From assembly GCF_000798815.1 (NCBI RefSeq), contig NZ_JTLD01000009.1, positions 19,091 to 83,090 of the forward strand: a stretch of DNA of 64,000 nucleotides, in the 5' to 3' direction. A program made the position numbers and the translations under genes. Within the stretch, counting starts at the first letter, position 1, and each line of letters begins with the position of its first letter. The notes under the pieces are model-generated. The model did not search any database. It was not told the origin of the DNA and was given only the letters and a program-made list of their open reading frames with translations. The DNA comes from Alistipes sp. ZOR0009 (GTDB lineage Bacteria; Bacteroidota; Bacteroidia; Bacteroidales; ZOR0009). Positions 54,192 through 62,323 of this stretch are shown in pieces.

Positions 54192-55574
54192 TTAACTTCC
54201 TTTTTGTACTTCGGCTTTTGCCCTCTCTAATAGTTCGCTGTCGACACCTAAAAGCGCTGCTATTCTGAGCGCTTCTTGGGGTGCAATTCCCGTTGTGTCG
54301 TCTATCAGAGAGTAGTCGATAAAATCGGTTATATTGTGTAAGGTTACCGCTTCAGTTACATTTTGGGCAAATCCTTTAACCCTCAGCTTTCGGCAGTTGC
54401 TTTGTATGCCGCTGTAGTGGGTGGTGATAATTCCTCGAATACCCAAATCGTTTAGCAGATTGGTGGTAGCCGTAACAATTGCCTTGCCCTCGGTGGGGTT
54501 TGTTGTTCTTGCCAGCTCGTCTACTAAAACGAGGATGTGCTTGTCAGACTTTGCAGTTGTAACAATTTGATTCACCTTTAGGATCTCAGCGCCATAGGCT
54601 GATAGTCCTTTTAGCTCCGATTGGTCGTCGCCAATGCTTGTAATAACCTTGCTTATGACGGTAAGAGTTGCCTTTTGGGCTGGAACAAAAAAGCCAAACT
54701 GACAAAGATATTGGCTTAGGGCCAAGGTCTTTAGCAGCACGGTTTTTCCGGCCATGTTGGCACCGCTAATTAGGGTTATTCCGTTGTTTAGGCTTATGTC
54801 TACGGGCTGATATTGTCGTCCTATATTGGCGAGTATTGTTTTAACCTGAGGATTAAAAAGTCCTTCGTAGCAGGTATCTGTATCGGTTATTGTGGGGCAA
54901 ACTAGCTCGTGCTGCTTTGCTTGTTTCGCCTTGGCTATCAAAATATCAAGATTTCCAAGAGCATCCAACGACGCATTAAGCAAACTGCTGTAGCTCTTCA
55001 GCTCCTTCGAAAGGTTCTCTCGTACGCTATCTTCAATGGCATTAGCCGCATCGTATAGCTCCAAAAGTTTTTGGTCGTCATTCGTCTGCTTTATCTGCTT
55101 CCTTAGGGCAGATAGCTCTTTCGAGTAGCTGTCGTAAACATAAAAGGAGGGCACTCGATTACCTTCTGGATCAAGTAGCTCGATCACCATATTAAGTGGC
55201 CGAATGGAGGTTGAAGGTATTTCAATGCTTTCACATAAAAGGCGAACTTCTTCGTTTACGATGGCGAAGTGTTTTACTTCAAATAGCTCGATATCGTCTA
55301 GCGATAGTCCTCGTTCTAGATTTTTTATCGAGCCTTTGATATCTCGGAGCTGAACTAACTTTGCTTGAATTTTGCAAATGGCCTCACTTTTAGATATGTC
55401 TGCGGCTATTTCGAAAATGCAGCTTAGCTGGTTAAGCGCATTTACAATGGCTTCTTTCGATGTTAAAAATTCGGAGGCAAGCAGCATCCGTCTACCAACG
55501 CCTGACTGTATGTCAAGTTGGTCTACCATGAAGCGGAGCCCGCTTACTTCGTCAATGATACTTTTTAGTTGCAT
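54192..55574 (-). CDS. kamC: MutS-like ATPase, lysine 5,6-aminomutase reactivase KamC
   Basis: 460 residues. The C-terminal half is a MutS-type ABC ATPase: Walker A GANMAGKT at 271-278, a signature region, and Walker B VLVDELARTTNPTEGKA with Asp/Glu at 352-353. It lacks the MutS mismatch-recognition domain. MutS-like genes inside kam clusters are regarded as components that exchange inactivated cobalamin on the mutase; that role is family knowledge. It starts 1 bp after kamB. Confidence 0.85.
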   Translation of the reverse strand: MQLKSIIDEVSGLRFMVDQLDIQSGVGRRMLLASEFLTSKEAIVNALNQLSCIFEIAADISKSEAICKIQAKLVQLRDIKGSIKNLERGLSLDDIELFEVKHFAIVNEEVRLLCESIEIPSTSIRPLNMVIELLDPEGNRVPSFYVYDSYSKELSALRKQIKQTNDDQKLLELYDAANAIEDSVRENLSKELKSYSSLLNASLDALGNLDILIAKAKQAKQHELVCPTITDTDTCYEGLFNPQVKTILANIGRQYQPVDISLNNGITLISGANMAGKTVLLKTLALSQYLCQFGFFVPAQKATLTVISKVITSIGDDQSELKGLSAYGAEILKVNQIVTTAKSDKHILVLVDELARTTNPTEGKAIVTATTNLLNDLGIRGIITTHYSGIQSNCRKLRVKGFAQNVTEAVTLHNITDFIDYSLIDDTTGIAPQEALRIAALLGVDSELLERAKAEVQKGS

Positions 55575-55575
55575 C

Positions 55576-56583
55576 TCAAATTCTTCTTACATCGTATACG
55601 GGCACCTTTAGCACATTTTGCATCTCGTTTTTTAGCACATCCGAATCCAGAACGTATCCATCGGGCGATGTGGGGTTGATGCAAACGGCAATCAGCGTTG
55701 TTTTTTTTAGAACCTTTATGGTGCCACCCTTTTTTATAAAAGCTCTGAAAACTTCGGGCGTTGCAAATATCCTTGTAAAGTCGCTTACAATAAGGGTGAT
55801 CTCCTTGATGTTTTTTTGACTTTTCAGGTTATTTAGCAGCTTATCCGTAACAGCACCCAGCACGACAATTGTGCTACCATACTGAAATAGATTTTCGGTT
55901 GATTTACTTAGCAGGTACGATGAGCTAATTTGAAGGTCGTGTACACCTCCATCATCGGAGATGGCCCACATGCCTTTGTCGCAATGCGCCAACTTTTGTT
56001 TGGTAAGCTCATCAACCTCCTCGATATTGATAAGGTCGTAAATGTACTTTGTTTTGCTAACCAGCTGGGGTATGTTGGCCGAGAAGGCTGCACCTGTTGC
56101 CAGTATCATCGCTTCTGTGATGGCTGGCGAGGCTAAGCTCATTCTGGATAACGCCCCATCCACAATTGTCAGGTCGTACCCTTTTTGGGTGAATAGAGCA
56201 ATCATTTGCTTTAAACCTGCTGTGTCTGGATAGCCCGAAATTAGCACCTTTCCTTGGTTTTTGGCTTTCGCAGTAACCAAGCGTCCAATGGAGGTTGTGC
56301 GCTGGCTGACATCTTCAACCTCAGAGATTACCTGACGTTGGCGATACAGCTTTTCGGTGGTTACAAAGGTCATCCCTTCATAAATCGTTACCTCCGGCTT
56401 GGGGGTTTGCTTAACCTGGTCGCGCGTTTCTCCATCGATTCCGATGGAGGTTAACGCAACCTTATTGTTAGTCTTGCTTAGCCTTTTAAGGACATAGTTA
56501 AGGCACTCTGTTTTGCCAGTGTTTTTCTCCAATCCTACGATAGAGAGACTTTTGTGCTTAACTATGTCGTCTATAAATGGCAT
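55576..56583 (-). CDS. kamB: P-loop protein KamB, partner of KamC in mutase reactivation
   Basis: 335 residues. An N-terminal P-loop LSIVGLEKNTGKTECLNYVL (Gly-Lys-Thr at ~23-25, one residue longer than the classical spacing) and a Walker B-like YDLTIVDGALSRMS. An alpha/beta protein of the MobB/BioD-like NTPase kind. It is always found beside the MutS-like gene in lysine-fermentation clusters and is named KamB there. Exact function remains inferred. Stop and kamC start are 1 bp apart. Confidence 0.78.
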   Translation of the reverse strand: MPFIDDIVKHKSLSIVGLEKNTGKTECLNYVLKRLSKTNNKVALTSIGIDGETRDQVKQTPKPEVTIYEGMTFVTTEKLYRQRQVISEVEDVSQRTTSIGRLVTAKAKNQGKVLISGYPDTAGLKQMIALFTQKGYDLTIVDGALSRMSLASPAITEAMILATGAAFSANIPQLVSKTKYIYDLINIEEVDELTKQKLAHCDKGMWAISDDGGVHDLQISSSYLLSKSTENLFQYGSTIVVLGAVTDKLLNNLKSQKNIKEITLIVSDFTRIFATPEVFRAFIKKGGTIKVLKKTTLIAVCINPTSPDGYVLDSDVLKNEMQNVLKVPVYDVRRI

Positions 56584-56603
56584 TATTGGGATCTGGGTAA
56601 ATG

Positions 56604-57869
56604 TTACTTTTGATCTTTGTGCTTATGGCGCTCCTTACGTGCAAGAACGCTAGGTTCTAGCGAAAGCTTGTCGCCCTGAAGTAGCGAAGCAACACCTTCT
56701 CCTTGCTCGTGACGTTCCTTTTCGCATTCCTCGCAGTGGCATACGTTGTGGTAGTCGTCTGGTTCGGTATAGGTGGTGATTACCCCTTCGAAGTTACGAA
56801 GTACTACCTTAGAGGGAGCCTGCGAGATTACATACTGCGGCATAACTGGAGTTTTTCCACCGCCACCAGGCGCATCAACAACAAAGGTAGGAACTGCTAG
56901 CCCCGAGGTATGTCCTCTTAAGTTTTCAATGATTTCGATACCCTTCGATACGCTAGTACGGAAGTGTTCTAATCCCATCGAAAGGTCGCATTGGTAGATG
57001 TAGTATGGGCGAACACGCATCTTAACGAGGTTATGAACCAAGTTTTTCATTACGTGTACGCAGTCGTTTACACCACGTAGCAGCACCGATTGGTTGCCTA
57101 GAGGGAAACCTCCGTCAGCCAGCTTACGGCATGCTTCTGCCGACTCTTCAGTTATTTCGTTAGAGTGGTTGAAGTGCGTGTTAATCCAAATAGGATGGTA
57201 CTTACGAAGCGTATTTACCAAATTGTCGGTTATACGTTGAGGTAGAACAACCGGCGTGCGGGTTCCAATACGGATAATTTCGACATGAGGAATCGCGCGA
57301 AGACGCTTTACGATTGATTCTAGCATTTCGTCGCTAATCAGAAGCGCGTCGCCACCCGAAAGCACAACGTCGCGTACTTGTGGCGTGTTTGCGATGTACT
57401 CAATTCCTTTGTCGATATTGCTTTCTGGAGTCGAACAGTCGTTTTGTCCAGCAAAGCGGCGACGGGTACAGTGGCGGCAGTACATGGCGCACATGTCTGT
57501 AATAAGGAATAGCACGCGGTCTGGATAGCGGTGTGTTAATCCTGGTACTGGAGAATCCTCATCTTCGTGTAGTGGATCCAACAAGTCAGCCGATGATGTG
57601 TGCGTTTCGTCGAGGATAGGCACAGCCTGACGGCGAATAGGATCGTATGGATCCTCCCAGTTAATTAAAGAAAAGTAGTAGGGCGTAATGGCCATTCTAA
57701 ACTTTTCGAGTGCTTTACGAATACCTTCCTCCTCGTTTGGAGTAAGTTTTACGAACTTTTTAAGTTCATCAAGGGTTTCGATTCTATTCCGAACCTGCCA
57801 TCTCCAGTCGTTCCATTGTTCGTCGGAAACTTCTGGGAAGAATTCCTTCCGTTTGCTTTTAGACATCAT
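56604..57869 (-). CDS. kamA: Lysine 2,3-aminomutase (radical SAM, PLP)
   Basis: Converts L-lysine to L-beta-lysine, the first step. Start set at 57869 (MMSKSKRKEFF), right after the kdd stop; an upstream in-frame ATG at 57944 would overlap kdd by 74 bp with non-family sequence, and 57878 is also possible. The [4Fe-4S] motif is CAMYCRHC (Cys127, 131, 134). PLP Lys lies in APGGGGKTPVMP. A zinc-type CHCEEC cluster is near the C-terminus. About 421 residues, close to the clostridial enzyme in length and with long identical stretches such as PVPGLTHRYPDR. Confidence 0.96.
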   Translation of the reverse strand: MMSKSKRKEFFPEVSDEQWNDWRWQVRNRIETLDELKKFVKLTPNEEEGIRKALEKFRMAITPYYFSLINWEDPYDPIRRQAVPILDETHTSSADLLDPLHEDEDSPVPGLTHRYPDRVLFLITDMCAMYCRHCTRRRFAGQNDCSTPESNIDKGIEYIANTPQVRDVVLSGGDALLISDEMLESIVKRLRAIPHVEIIRIGTRTPVVLPQRITDNLVNTLRKYHPIWINTHFNHSNEITEESAEACRKLADGGFPLGNQSVLLRGVNDCVHVMKNLVHNLVKMRVRPYYIYQCDLSMGLEHFRTSVSKGIEIIENLRGHTSGLAVPTFVVDAPGGGGKTPVMPQYVISQAPSKVVLRNFEGVITTYTEPDDYHNVCHCEECEKERHEQGEGVASLLQGDKLSLEPSVLARKERHKHKDQK

Positions 57870-57870
57870 C

Positions 57871-58905
57871 TTAAACATAAAGCTTGCTGAATAATTCTCT
57901 AATTGTTTCCGACTCTCTAATAATGTTAAGAGATAGCTCGGCATGGCCTTTTGCGTAGCCGTTTCCTACAATTAGGTTAATATCTTTACCTACTCCTTCG
58001 GCACCAAGTGCTGCTTTAGAGAAGGAGGTGGCCATCGAGAAGAAGTAAACTACCCCGTTGTCCTTTGTGATGAGGATGGAGGTCATTTCTGTCGAAGGCA
58101 CGTTTACGTTGTTTATGGTAACATCGCATCCTTTATCACCTGTAATTTCCATTACCTTATTGTAAACGTCCATTACGTTGGTGGCATCGGCAACAATAAC
58201 GTGCGTTGCCAGGTGCAGGTCGCGGATGCGCTGCGCATTTTCTTTCGAATATTCAACAACTATTACTTTGCCTGTTGGGCCTGCATTTTTCATGGCCTGG
58301 TAGCTGCAAAGTACTCCCGACTTTCCGCCACCGCCAATGATGCAAACGGTATCTCCCCATTTTACCAGGCGCTCGGTTTGTGCTGGAGCACCAGCCACGT
58401 CGAGTACTGCCAATGCCAACTTTTCGGGTATATCATCTGGTAGTACAGCGTATATTCCGCTTTCGAAAAGTATGGCCTGAGCGTTAACGTCAACCTGATC
58501 GTTATCGAAGTTGATGTTGGTGATGCGCTCAATTTTTAGTGGTGTAAGCGATAGCGATACTAGCGTTGCAATGCGGTCACCAATTTTTAAGGATTTGTCG
58601 GGGAAGTTAGGTCCTATCTCTTTAACGGTTCCTATGAGCATACCTCCAGAACCTGTAACAGGGTTTTGCATCTTCCCGCGTTCTTCCACTATCGAAAGAA
58701 TCATCTCCTCCATCTGCTCAACATCGCCCTTGCAGGCCTTCTTTATTTGAGTAAAGCTGGCAGAATCGATGTTCAATGTTTTTACATCGATAAGCAGCTC
58801 GTTGTCATAGATACTCATGGTGCTATCTACCTTGTAGGCAGGTTGTGGTAACGTGCCTGTTGGTTCAATAACCCGGTGGGTACCGTATTTACATCCAGTC
58901 TTCAT
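57871..58905 (-). CDS. kdd: 3,5-Diaminohexanoate dehydrogenase, copy 1
   Basis: 344 residues. Oxidises L-erythro-3,5-diaminohexanoate to 5-amino-3-oxohexanoate with loss of ammonia. Recognised from KYGTHRVIEP, LIDVKTLNIDSASFTQI, GSGGMLIGTV, the nucleotide loop GGGGKSG, CDVTINNVN and VYFFSMATSFSKAALGAEGVG. The residues after the second strand read VVEYSKENAQ, with Glu in a position that favours NAD. It directly precedes kamA and follows a close paralogue. Confidence 0.92.
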   Translation of the reverse strand: MKTGCKYGTHRVIEPTGTLPQPAYKVDSTMSIYDNELLIDVKTLNIDSASFTQIKKACKGDVEQMEEMILSIVEERGKMQNPVTGSGGMLIGTVKEIGPNFPDKSLKIGDRIATLVSLSLTPLKIERITNINFDNDQVDVNAQAILFESGIYAVLPDDIPEKLALAVLDVAGAPAQTERLVKWGDTVCIIGGGGKSGVLCSYQAMKNAGPTGKVIVVEYSKENAQRIRDLHLATHVIVADATNVMDVYNKVMEITGDKGCDVTINNVNVPSTEMTSILITKDNGVVYFFSMATSFSKAALGAEGVGKDINLIVGNGYAKGHAELSLNIIRESETIRELFSKLYV

Positions 58906-58954
58906 CCGTACAAATCCTTTTCAAATTGGTTATATATAGTCGCAGTTTGTTTTG

Positions 58955-59995
58955 CTAAGCGTATAGTTCGGTAAAGATGTTGCGGAGCTTTTCACTTTCG
59001 CGAAGTAGCGCTAGGGTAATCTCTGCGTGACCACGGGTGTAGCCGTTGCCTACAATCATGGTTACGTCGCTACCTACGCCTTCGGCACCAAGGGCTGCCT
59101 TGGTAAAGCTGGTTGCCATCGAGAAGAAGTAAACTACGCCCGTATCTTTTGTGCAAAGAATGGAGGTCATTTCGGTGTCGGTAATGTTCACGTTATTGAT
59201 GGTAACGTCGCACATCTCACCGTTGGTTAGCTCTTCTATCTTCTCTAAGATGGGAACAGGCATGGTGGCATCAGCTTGGAATACGTAGTCGCAGAAACCT
59301 AAATCTTGCAGACGTTTGGTACTCTTTTCGCTGTGGCATAAGCCAATTACCTTTCCGGTTACGCCCGCTCTTTTCTTGGCTTCGTAGCAGCATAGCATGC
59401 CCGATTTTCCGCCAGCACCAATTATCAGCACGGTGTCGCCGGGCTTTACGAGCTTGGCGGTTTGGGCTGGAGCTCCTGCTACGTCTAACGCCGAAAGAAC
59501 GAGCTTCTCTGGCATGTCAGCCGGAATTTTAGCGTAAATTCCGCTTTCAAAGAGAATTGCTTTTCCCTCAATATCTACCTGGTCGATATCCTTGCGGATC
59601 TCTTTAATCTTATCTATACGAAGCGGGGTAAGCGATAGCGATACCAGGGTGGCAATCTTGTCGCCAACCTTAAGGTCTATTTTACCTTCGAGTGCAGAGC
59701 CTATCTTTTCTACCACGCCCAGCAGCATACCTCCCGACCCCGTTACCGGGTTGCGGTGCTTGCCTTGCTTTTCGACGATGCCAAACATGATTTCGGCAAT
59801 TTTTTTCTCGTCGCCTTGGGCTTGCTCCTCTATTTGAGTAAAGCTGGCCGAGTCTATGTTTAGCGTCTTGACATCAATAAGGATTTCGTTGTCGTAAATT
59901 TCGTCCATATTGTTGTCTAGCCTGTTGGCTGGTTGTGGTAGAACGCCTTTTGGCTCTATCACCCGGTGTGTACCGTACTTGTTACCCTTTTTCAT
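58955..59995 (-). CDS. kdd: 3,5-Diaminohexanoate dehydrogenase, copy 2
   Basis: 346 residues; same landmarks as copy 1 (KYGTHRVIEPKG, DVKTLNIDSASFTQI, GSGGMLLGVV, GAGGKSG, CDVTINNVN, VYFFSMATSFTKAALGAEGVG). By eye roughly two thirds of the residues are identical between copies. The stretch after the second strand is GLCHSEKSTKRL, without the acidic residue of copy 1 and with basic residues, which could shift cofactor preference toward NADP (inference). 49 bp separate the two genes. Confidence 0.92.
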   Translation of the reverse strand: MKKGNKYGTHRVIEPKGVLPQPANRLDNNMDEIYDNEILIDVKTLNIDSASFTQIEEQAQGDEKKIAEIMFGIVEKQGKHRNPVTGSGGMLLGVVEKIGSALEGKIDLKVGDKIATLVSLSLTPLRIDKIKEIRKDIDQVDIEGKAILFESGIYAKIPADMPEKLVLSALDVAGAPAQTAKLVKPGDTVLIIGAGGKSGMLCCYEAKKRAGVTGKVIGLCHSEKSTKRLQDLGFCDYVFQADATMPVPILEKIEELTNGEMCDVTINNVNITDTEMTSILCTKDTGVVYFFSMATSFTKAALGAEGVGSDVTMIVGNGYTRGHAEITLALLRESEKLRNIFTELYA

Positions 59996-60036
59996 TGCTA
60001 TTCTTTTAAGTTAAGTTAGTCGTAGTTAGTGTGGGG

Positions 60037-60090
60037 AGGTAGGCTAAAGGGTTTTGAGTGGTTTGTGAAAAAGGCCTCCTTTGCCTACCT
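60037..60090 (-). promoter_or_regulatory. Inverted repeat in the kce-kdd spacer
   Basis: AGGTAGGCTAAAGG (60037-60050) pairs with CCTTTGCCTACCT (60078-60090), one base unmatched. It lies within the 101-bp spacer just after the kce stop and lacks a T run, so an mRNA stabiliser or processing site is more likely than a terminator. Confidence 0.5.
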
Positions 60091-60096
60091 GTTTTG

Positions 60097-60918
60097 CTAT
60101 TTTGTAAGTCCTAAAATTCGGCGTGTTTCTGCTGGGGTGGCAACTTCGCGTCCTAGCTCTTTGGCCAGGCGTACTACCTTCTCAACCAGCTCGCCATTCG
60201 ATTTGGTTAGCACACCCTTCGAGATGTAGACGTTGTCTTCCAACCCTACACGAACGTGCCCACCGTCGATGATGGCTGCTGCTGCCAGCGAAAACTCGTA
60301 GCGGCCAACACCGGCAACGGTGTAGGTGGCATCGCTAGGAAGGCTGCCGCGCATAAACACAAAATCGCGAAGGGTTCCCGAGATACCTCCGTTTACGCCC
60401 ATCACCAAGTCGAAGTGCATAGGCGATTGGATGTAGCCCTTTTGCCCAAGGCGAAGCGCCATATCAATCATGCTCTTGTCAAAAACCTCGAGCTCGGGCT
60501 TGATGCCTAGCTCAATCATCTTTTTGCCAAAGTACTTAATGGTATTTTCGGTGTTGGTAAATACCTCATCGCCGCCAAAGTTTAGCGTACCGCAGTCTAG
60601 GGTGGCCATTTCTGGTCTTAGCTCGGTTGGCTGCAGGCGCTCATCGTCGCTCATGCCAACGGCACCTCCGGTTGATGGCTGTATAATTACATCGGGGTAC
60701 TTGGCCTTAATGGCTTCCATAACCACTCTGAAGCGCTCTTTGTCTTGAGTGGGGGTACCATCATCGTACCTAACGTGTAGGTGGATGATGCTTGCTCCAG
60801 CTTCGTAAGCTAAGCCTGCTTCGCGAACAAACTCCTCAATGGTGTAGGGAACGGCAGGATTCATCTCCTTGGTAACCTCTGCACCCGAAATAGCAGCTGT
60901 AATAATTAGTTTTTCCAT
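60097..60918 (-). CDS. kce: 3-Keto-5-aminohexanoate cleavage enzyme
   Basis: 273 residues from ATG 60918 (MEKLIITAAISGAEVTKE); the ATG at 60981 would overlap kal and add an arginine-rich leader. Zinc ligands His46 and His48 in IIHLHVRYDDGTPTQDKERF match the characterised enzyme in number. With acetyl-CoA it splits 5-amino-3-oxohexanoate into acetoacetate and 3-aminobutyryl-CoA. It starts 11 bp after the kal stop. Confidence 0.95.
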   Translation of the reverse strand: MEKLIITAAISGAEVTKEMNPAVPYTIEEFVREAGLAYEAGASIIHLHVRYDDGTPTQDKERFRVVMEAIKAKYPDVIIQPSTGGAVGMSDDERLQPTELRPEMATLDCGTLNFGGDEVFTNTENTIKYFGKKMIELGIKPELEVFDKSMIDMALRLGQKGYIQSPMHFDLVMGVNGGISGTLRDFVFMRGSLPSDATYTVAGVGRYEFSLAAAAIIDGGHVRVGLEDNVYISKGVLTKSNGELVEKVVRLAKELGREVATPAETRRILGLTK

Positions 60919-60929
60919 CGTGGGTGTGA

Positions 60930-61313
60930 TTATTTGCGTTGACAATCTTTTGGCACAACACAGGTTCCGCTGGCGCGGCATACTACGATAGGCTCGGCTA
61001 GTAGGTCGGCGGCAGATTCAGAAATGTCGGTACGTGGAATGATTACCTTGCGGGCTTCGAAGGTCATCTTGCGCGAGGTGTTGCCTATTTGGGTAATCTC
61101 GCCTACGGCCTCGATGTAGTCGCCAGCATAAACAGGGGCAATAAACTCCACCATGTCGTAAGCTTTAAAGAGGCCCTCGTCGCCATCGTGGCGGATAAGC
61201 AGCTCCGTTGCAACATCACCAAAAAGCTGAAGCATCTTTGCTCCATCAACTAAATTGCCGCCGTAGTGGGCGTCGTGCGAGCTCATGCGCACTCTTATTA
61301 TTGCTTTTTCCAT
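60930..61313 (-). CDS. kal: 3-Aminobutyryl-CoA ammonia-lyase
   Basis: 127-residue hot-dog-fold enzyme that removes ammonia from 3-aminobutyryl-CoA to give crotonyl-CoA. Typical Kal sequence: [55 protein letters not shown] and [12 protein letters not shown]. It sits between CoA-transferase A and kce in the operon, in the usual position. Confidence 0.94.
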   Translation of the reverse strand: MEKAIIRVRMSSHDAHYGGNLVDGAKMLQLFGDVATELLIRHDGDEGLFKAYDMVEFIAPVYAGDYIEAVGEITQIGNTSRKMTFEARKVIIPRTDISESAADLLAEPIVVCRASGTCVVPKDCQRK

Positions 61314-61385
61314 CGTACTAAATGTTAGATTTTAGCTATGAACCCTGCCCTTTGGGGGCAAGGTATTTTATGTTGTTTTCTATTG

Positions 61386-62030
61386 TTAGCTTACAATGTA
61401 GTCTACAAAGATGGATGGGGTGCGCACGTTTTCTGGTGCAATATCGCCCAGCTCCATCAGCTCGCCCACCTCGGCAATCACCATCTCGGCGGCGGTAGCC
61501 ATAAGCGGGTTGAAGTTTTGCGAGGTACCGCGGTAGGTTAGGTTGCCGTTTTTGTCGCCGGTGCTGGCGCCGATAAGGGCCACGTCGGCCTTAAGCGGCT
61601 TTTCGAGCAGAAAGTCCTTCCCGTCGATGCTGATAACCTGCTTGCCTTCGGCCACGGTGGTGCCTAAGCCGGTAGGGGTAAGCACGCCGCCTAGTCCGGC
61701 ACCGCCCGCGCGTACGCGCTCGGCAAGGGTACCCTGTGGGCAAAATTCAACGATTAGCTCGCCAGCGTTCATCTGGTCGATGGTTACCGGGTTGGTACCA
61801 ATATGCGAGGTGATAACCTTTTTTACCTGCTTGTTAACGATCAGCTTTCCTAGCCCTTGGTCGGGGAAGGCCGTATCGTTACATATTACGGTTAAGTCTT
61901 TAACCCCTGATGCCACAATCGCATCTACAATGCGGTTGGGTGTGCCTACTGCCATAAATCCCCCGATCATGACAGTCATTCCGTCCTTAATTTTAGCGGC
62001 AGCCTCTGATATTGTGATCAGCTTCTCCAT
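61386..62030 (-). CDS. 3-Oxoacid CoA-transferase subunit A
   Basis: 214 residues of the AtoD/CtfA type. Opens MEKLITISEAAAKIKDGMTVMIGGFMAVGTPN, then HIGTNPVTIDQMNAGELIVEFCPQGTLAERVRAGGAGLGGVLTPTG. First gene of the lysine operon; subunit B is ten genes downstream (51050-51709). Codons here are visibly richer in G and C than in the middle of the operon. Confidence 0.92.
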   Translation of the reverse strand: MEKLITISEAAAKIKDGMTVMIGGFMAVGTPNRIVDAIVASGVKDLTVICNDTAFPDQGLGKLIVNKQVKKVITSHIGTNPVTIDQMNAGELIVEFCPQGTLAERVRAGGAGLGGVLTPTGLGTTVAEGKQVISIDGKDFLLEKPLKADVALIGASTGDKNGNLTYRGTSQNFNPLMATAAEMVIAEVGELMELGDIAPENVRTPSIFVDYIVS

Positions 62031-62264
62031 ATCGTTAGGTTCTTAATAACAAATTAAATAAAAATGCAATAAACGGCAACGCTTGTATGTATTTTACAGG
62101 GAGTAAACATATCATAATATTTTCAATTTTCAATGCGAAAATGCGAACAATTATTACCTGTAGGCCCTATATGAGTTTAAATTCGTATTGTATGTTGTAG
62201 ATTATGTTTTAAACTGTAAGTAAAAATATGTGTTAACAGCTACGTTTTTGTTGGGGGAAATAAA
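62031..62264 (-). promoter_or_regulatory. Leader/promoter region of the lysine operon
   Basis: About 230 bp of AT-rich DNA before the first gene. It carries two adjacent heptamers TTTTCAA (62120-62133) and two adjacent octamers AATGCGAA (62132-62147), directly repeated and so candidates for an operator. I do not see a cobalamin or lysine riboswitch core. Confidence 0.5.
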
Positions 62265-62306
62265 AAGGGAAGGCTCCGCCTGCTGCTGCTGGCTGAGCCT
62301 TCCCTT
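62265..62306 (-). terminator. Terminator of the PhzF-like gene
   Basis: A 12-bp stem AAGGGAAGGCTC/GAGCCTTCCCTT (62265-62276 with 62295-62306) with an 18-nt loop, then a T-rich stretch on the minus strand. Confidence 0.85.
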
Positions 62307-62323
62307 AATATCCTTTAATTGGC

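Noticed and set aside
54192..55574. DNA mismatch repair protein MutS
   Set aside because: Only the ATPase half is MutS-like; the mismatch-recognition domain is absent and the gene is embedded 1 bp from kamB in the kam operon.
62031..62264. Cobalamin or lysine riboswitch before the lysine operon
   Set aside because: The operon uses B12 and lysine, so I looked for conserved riboswitch cores, but the leader is AT-rich and shows no B12-box-like or lysine-aptamer pattern.
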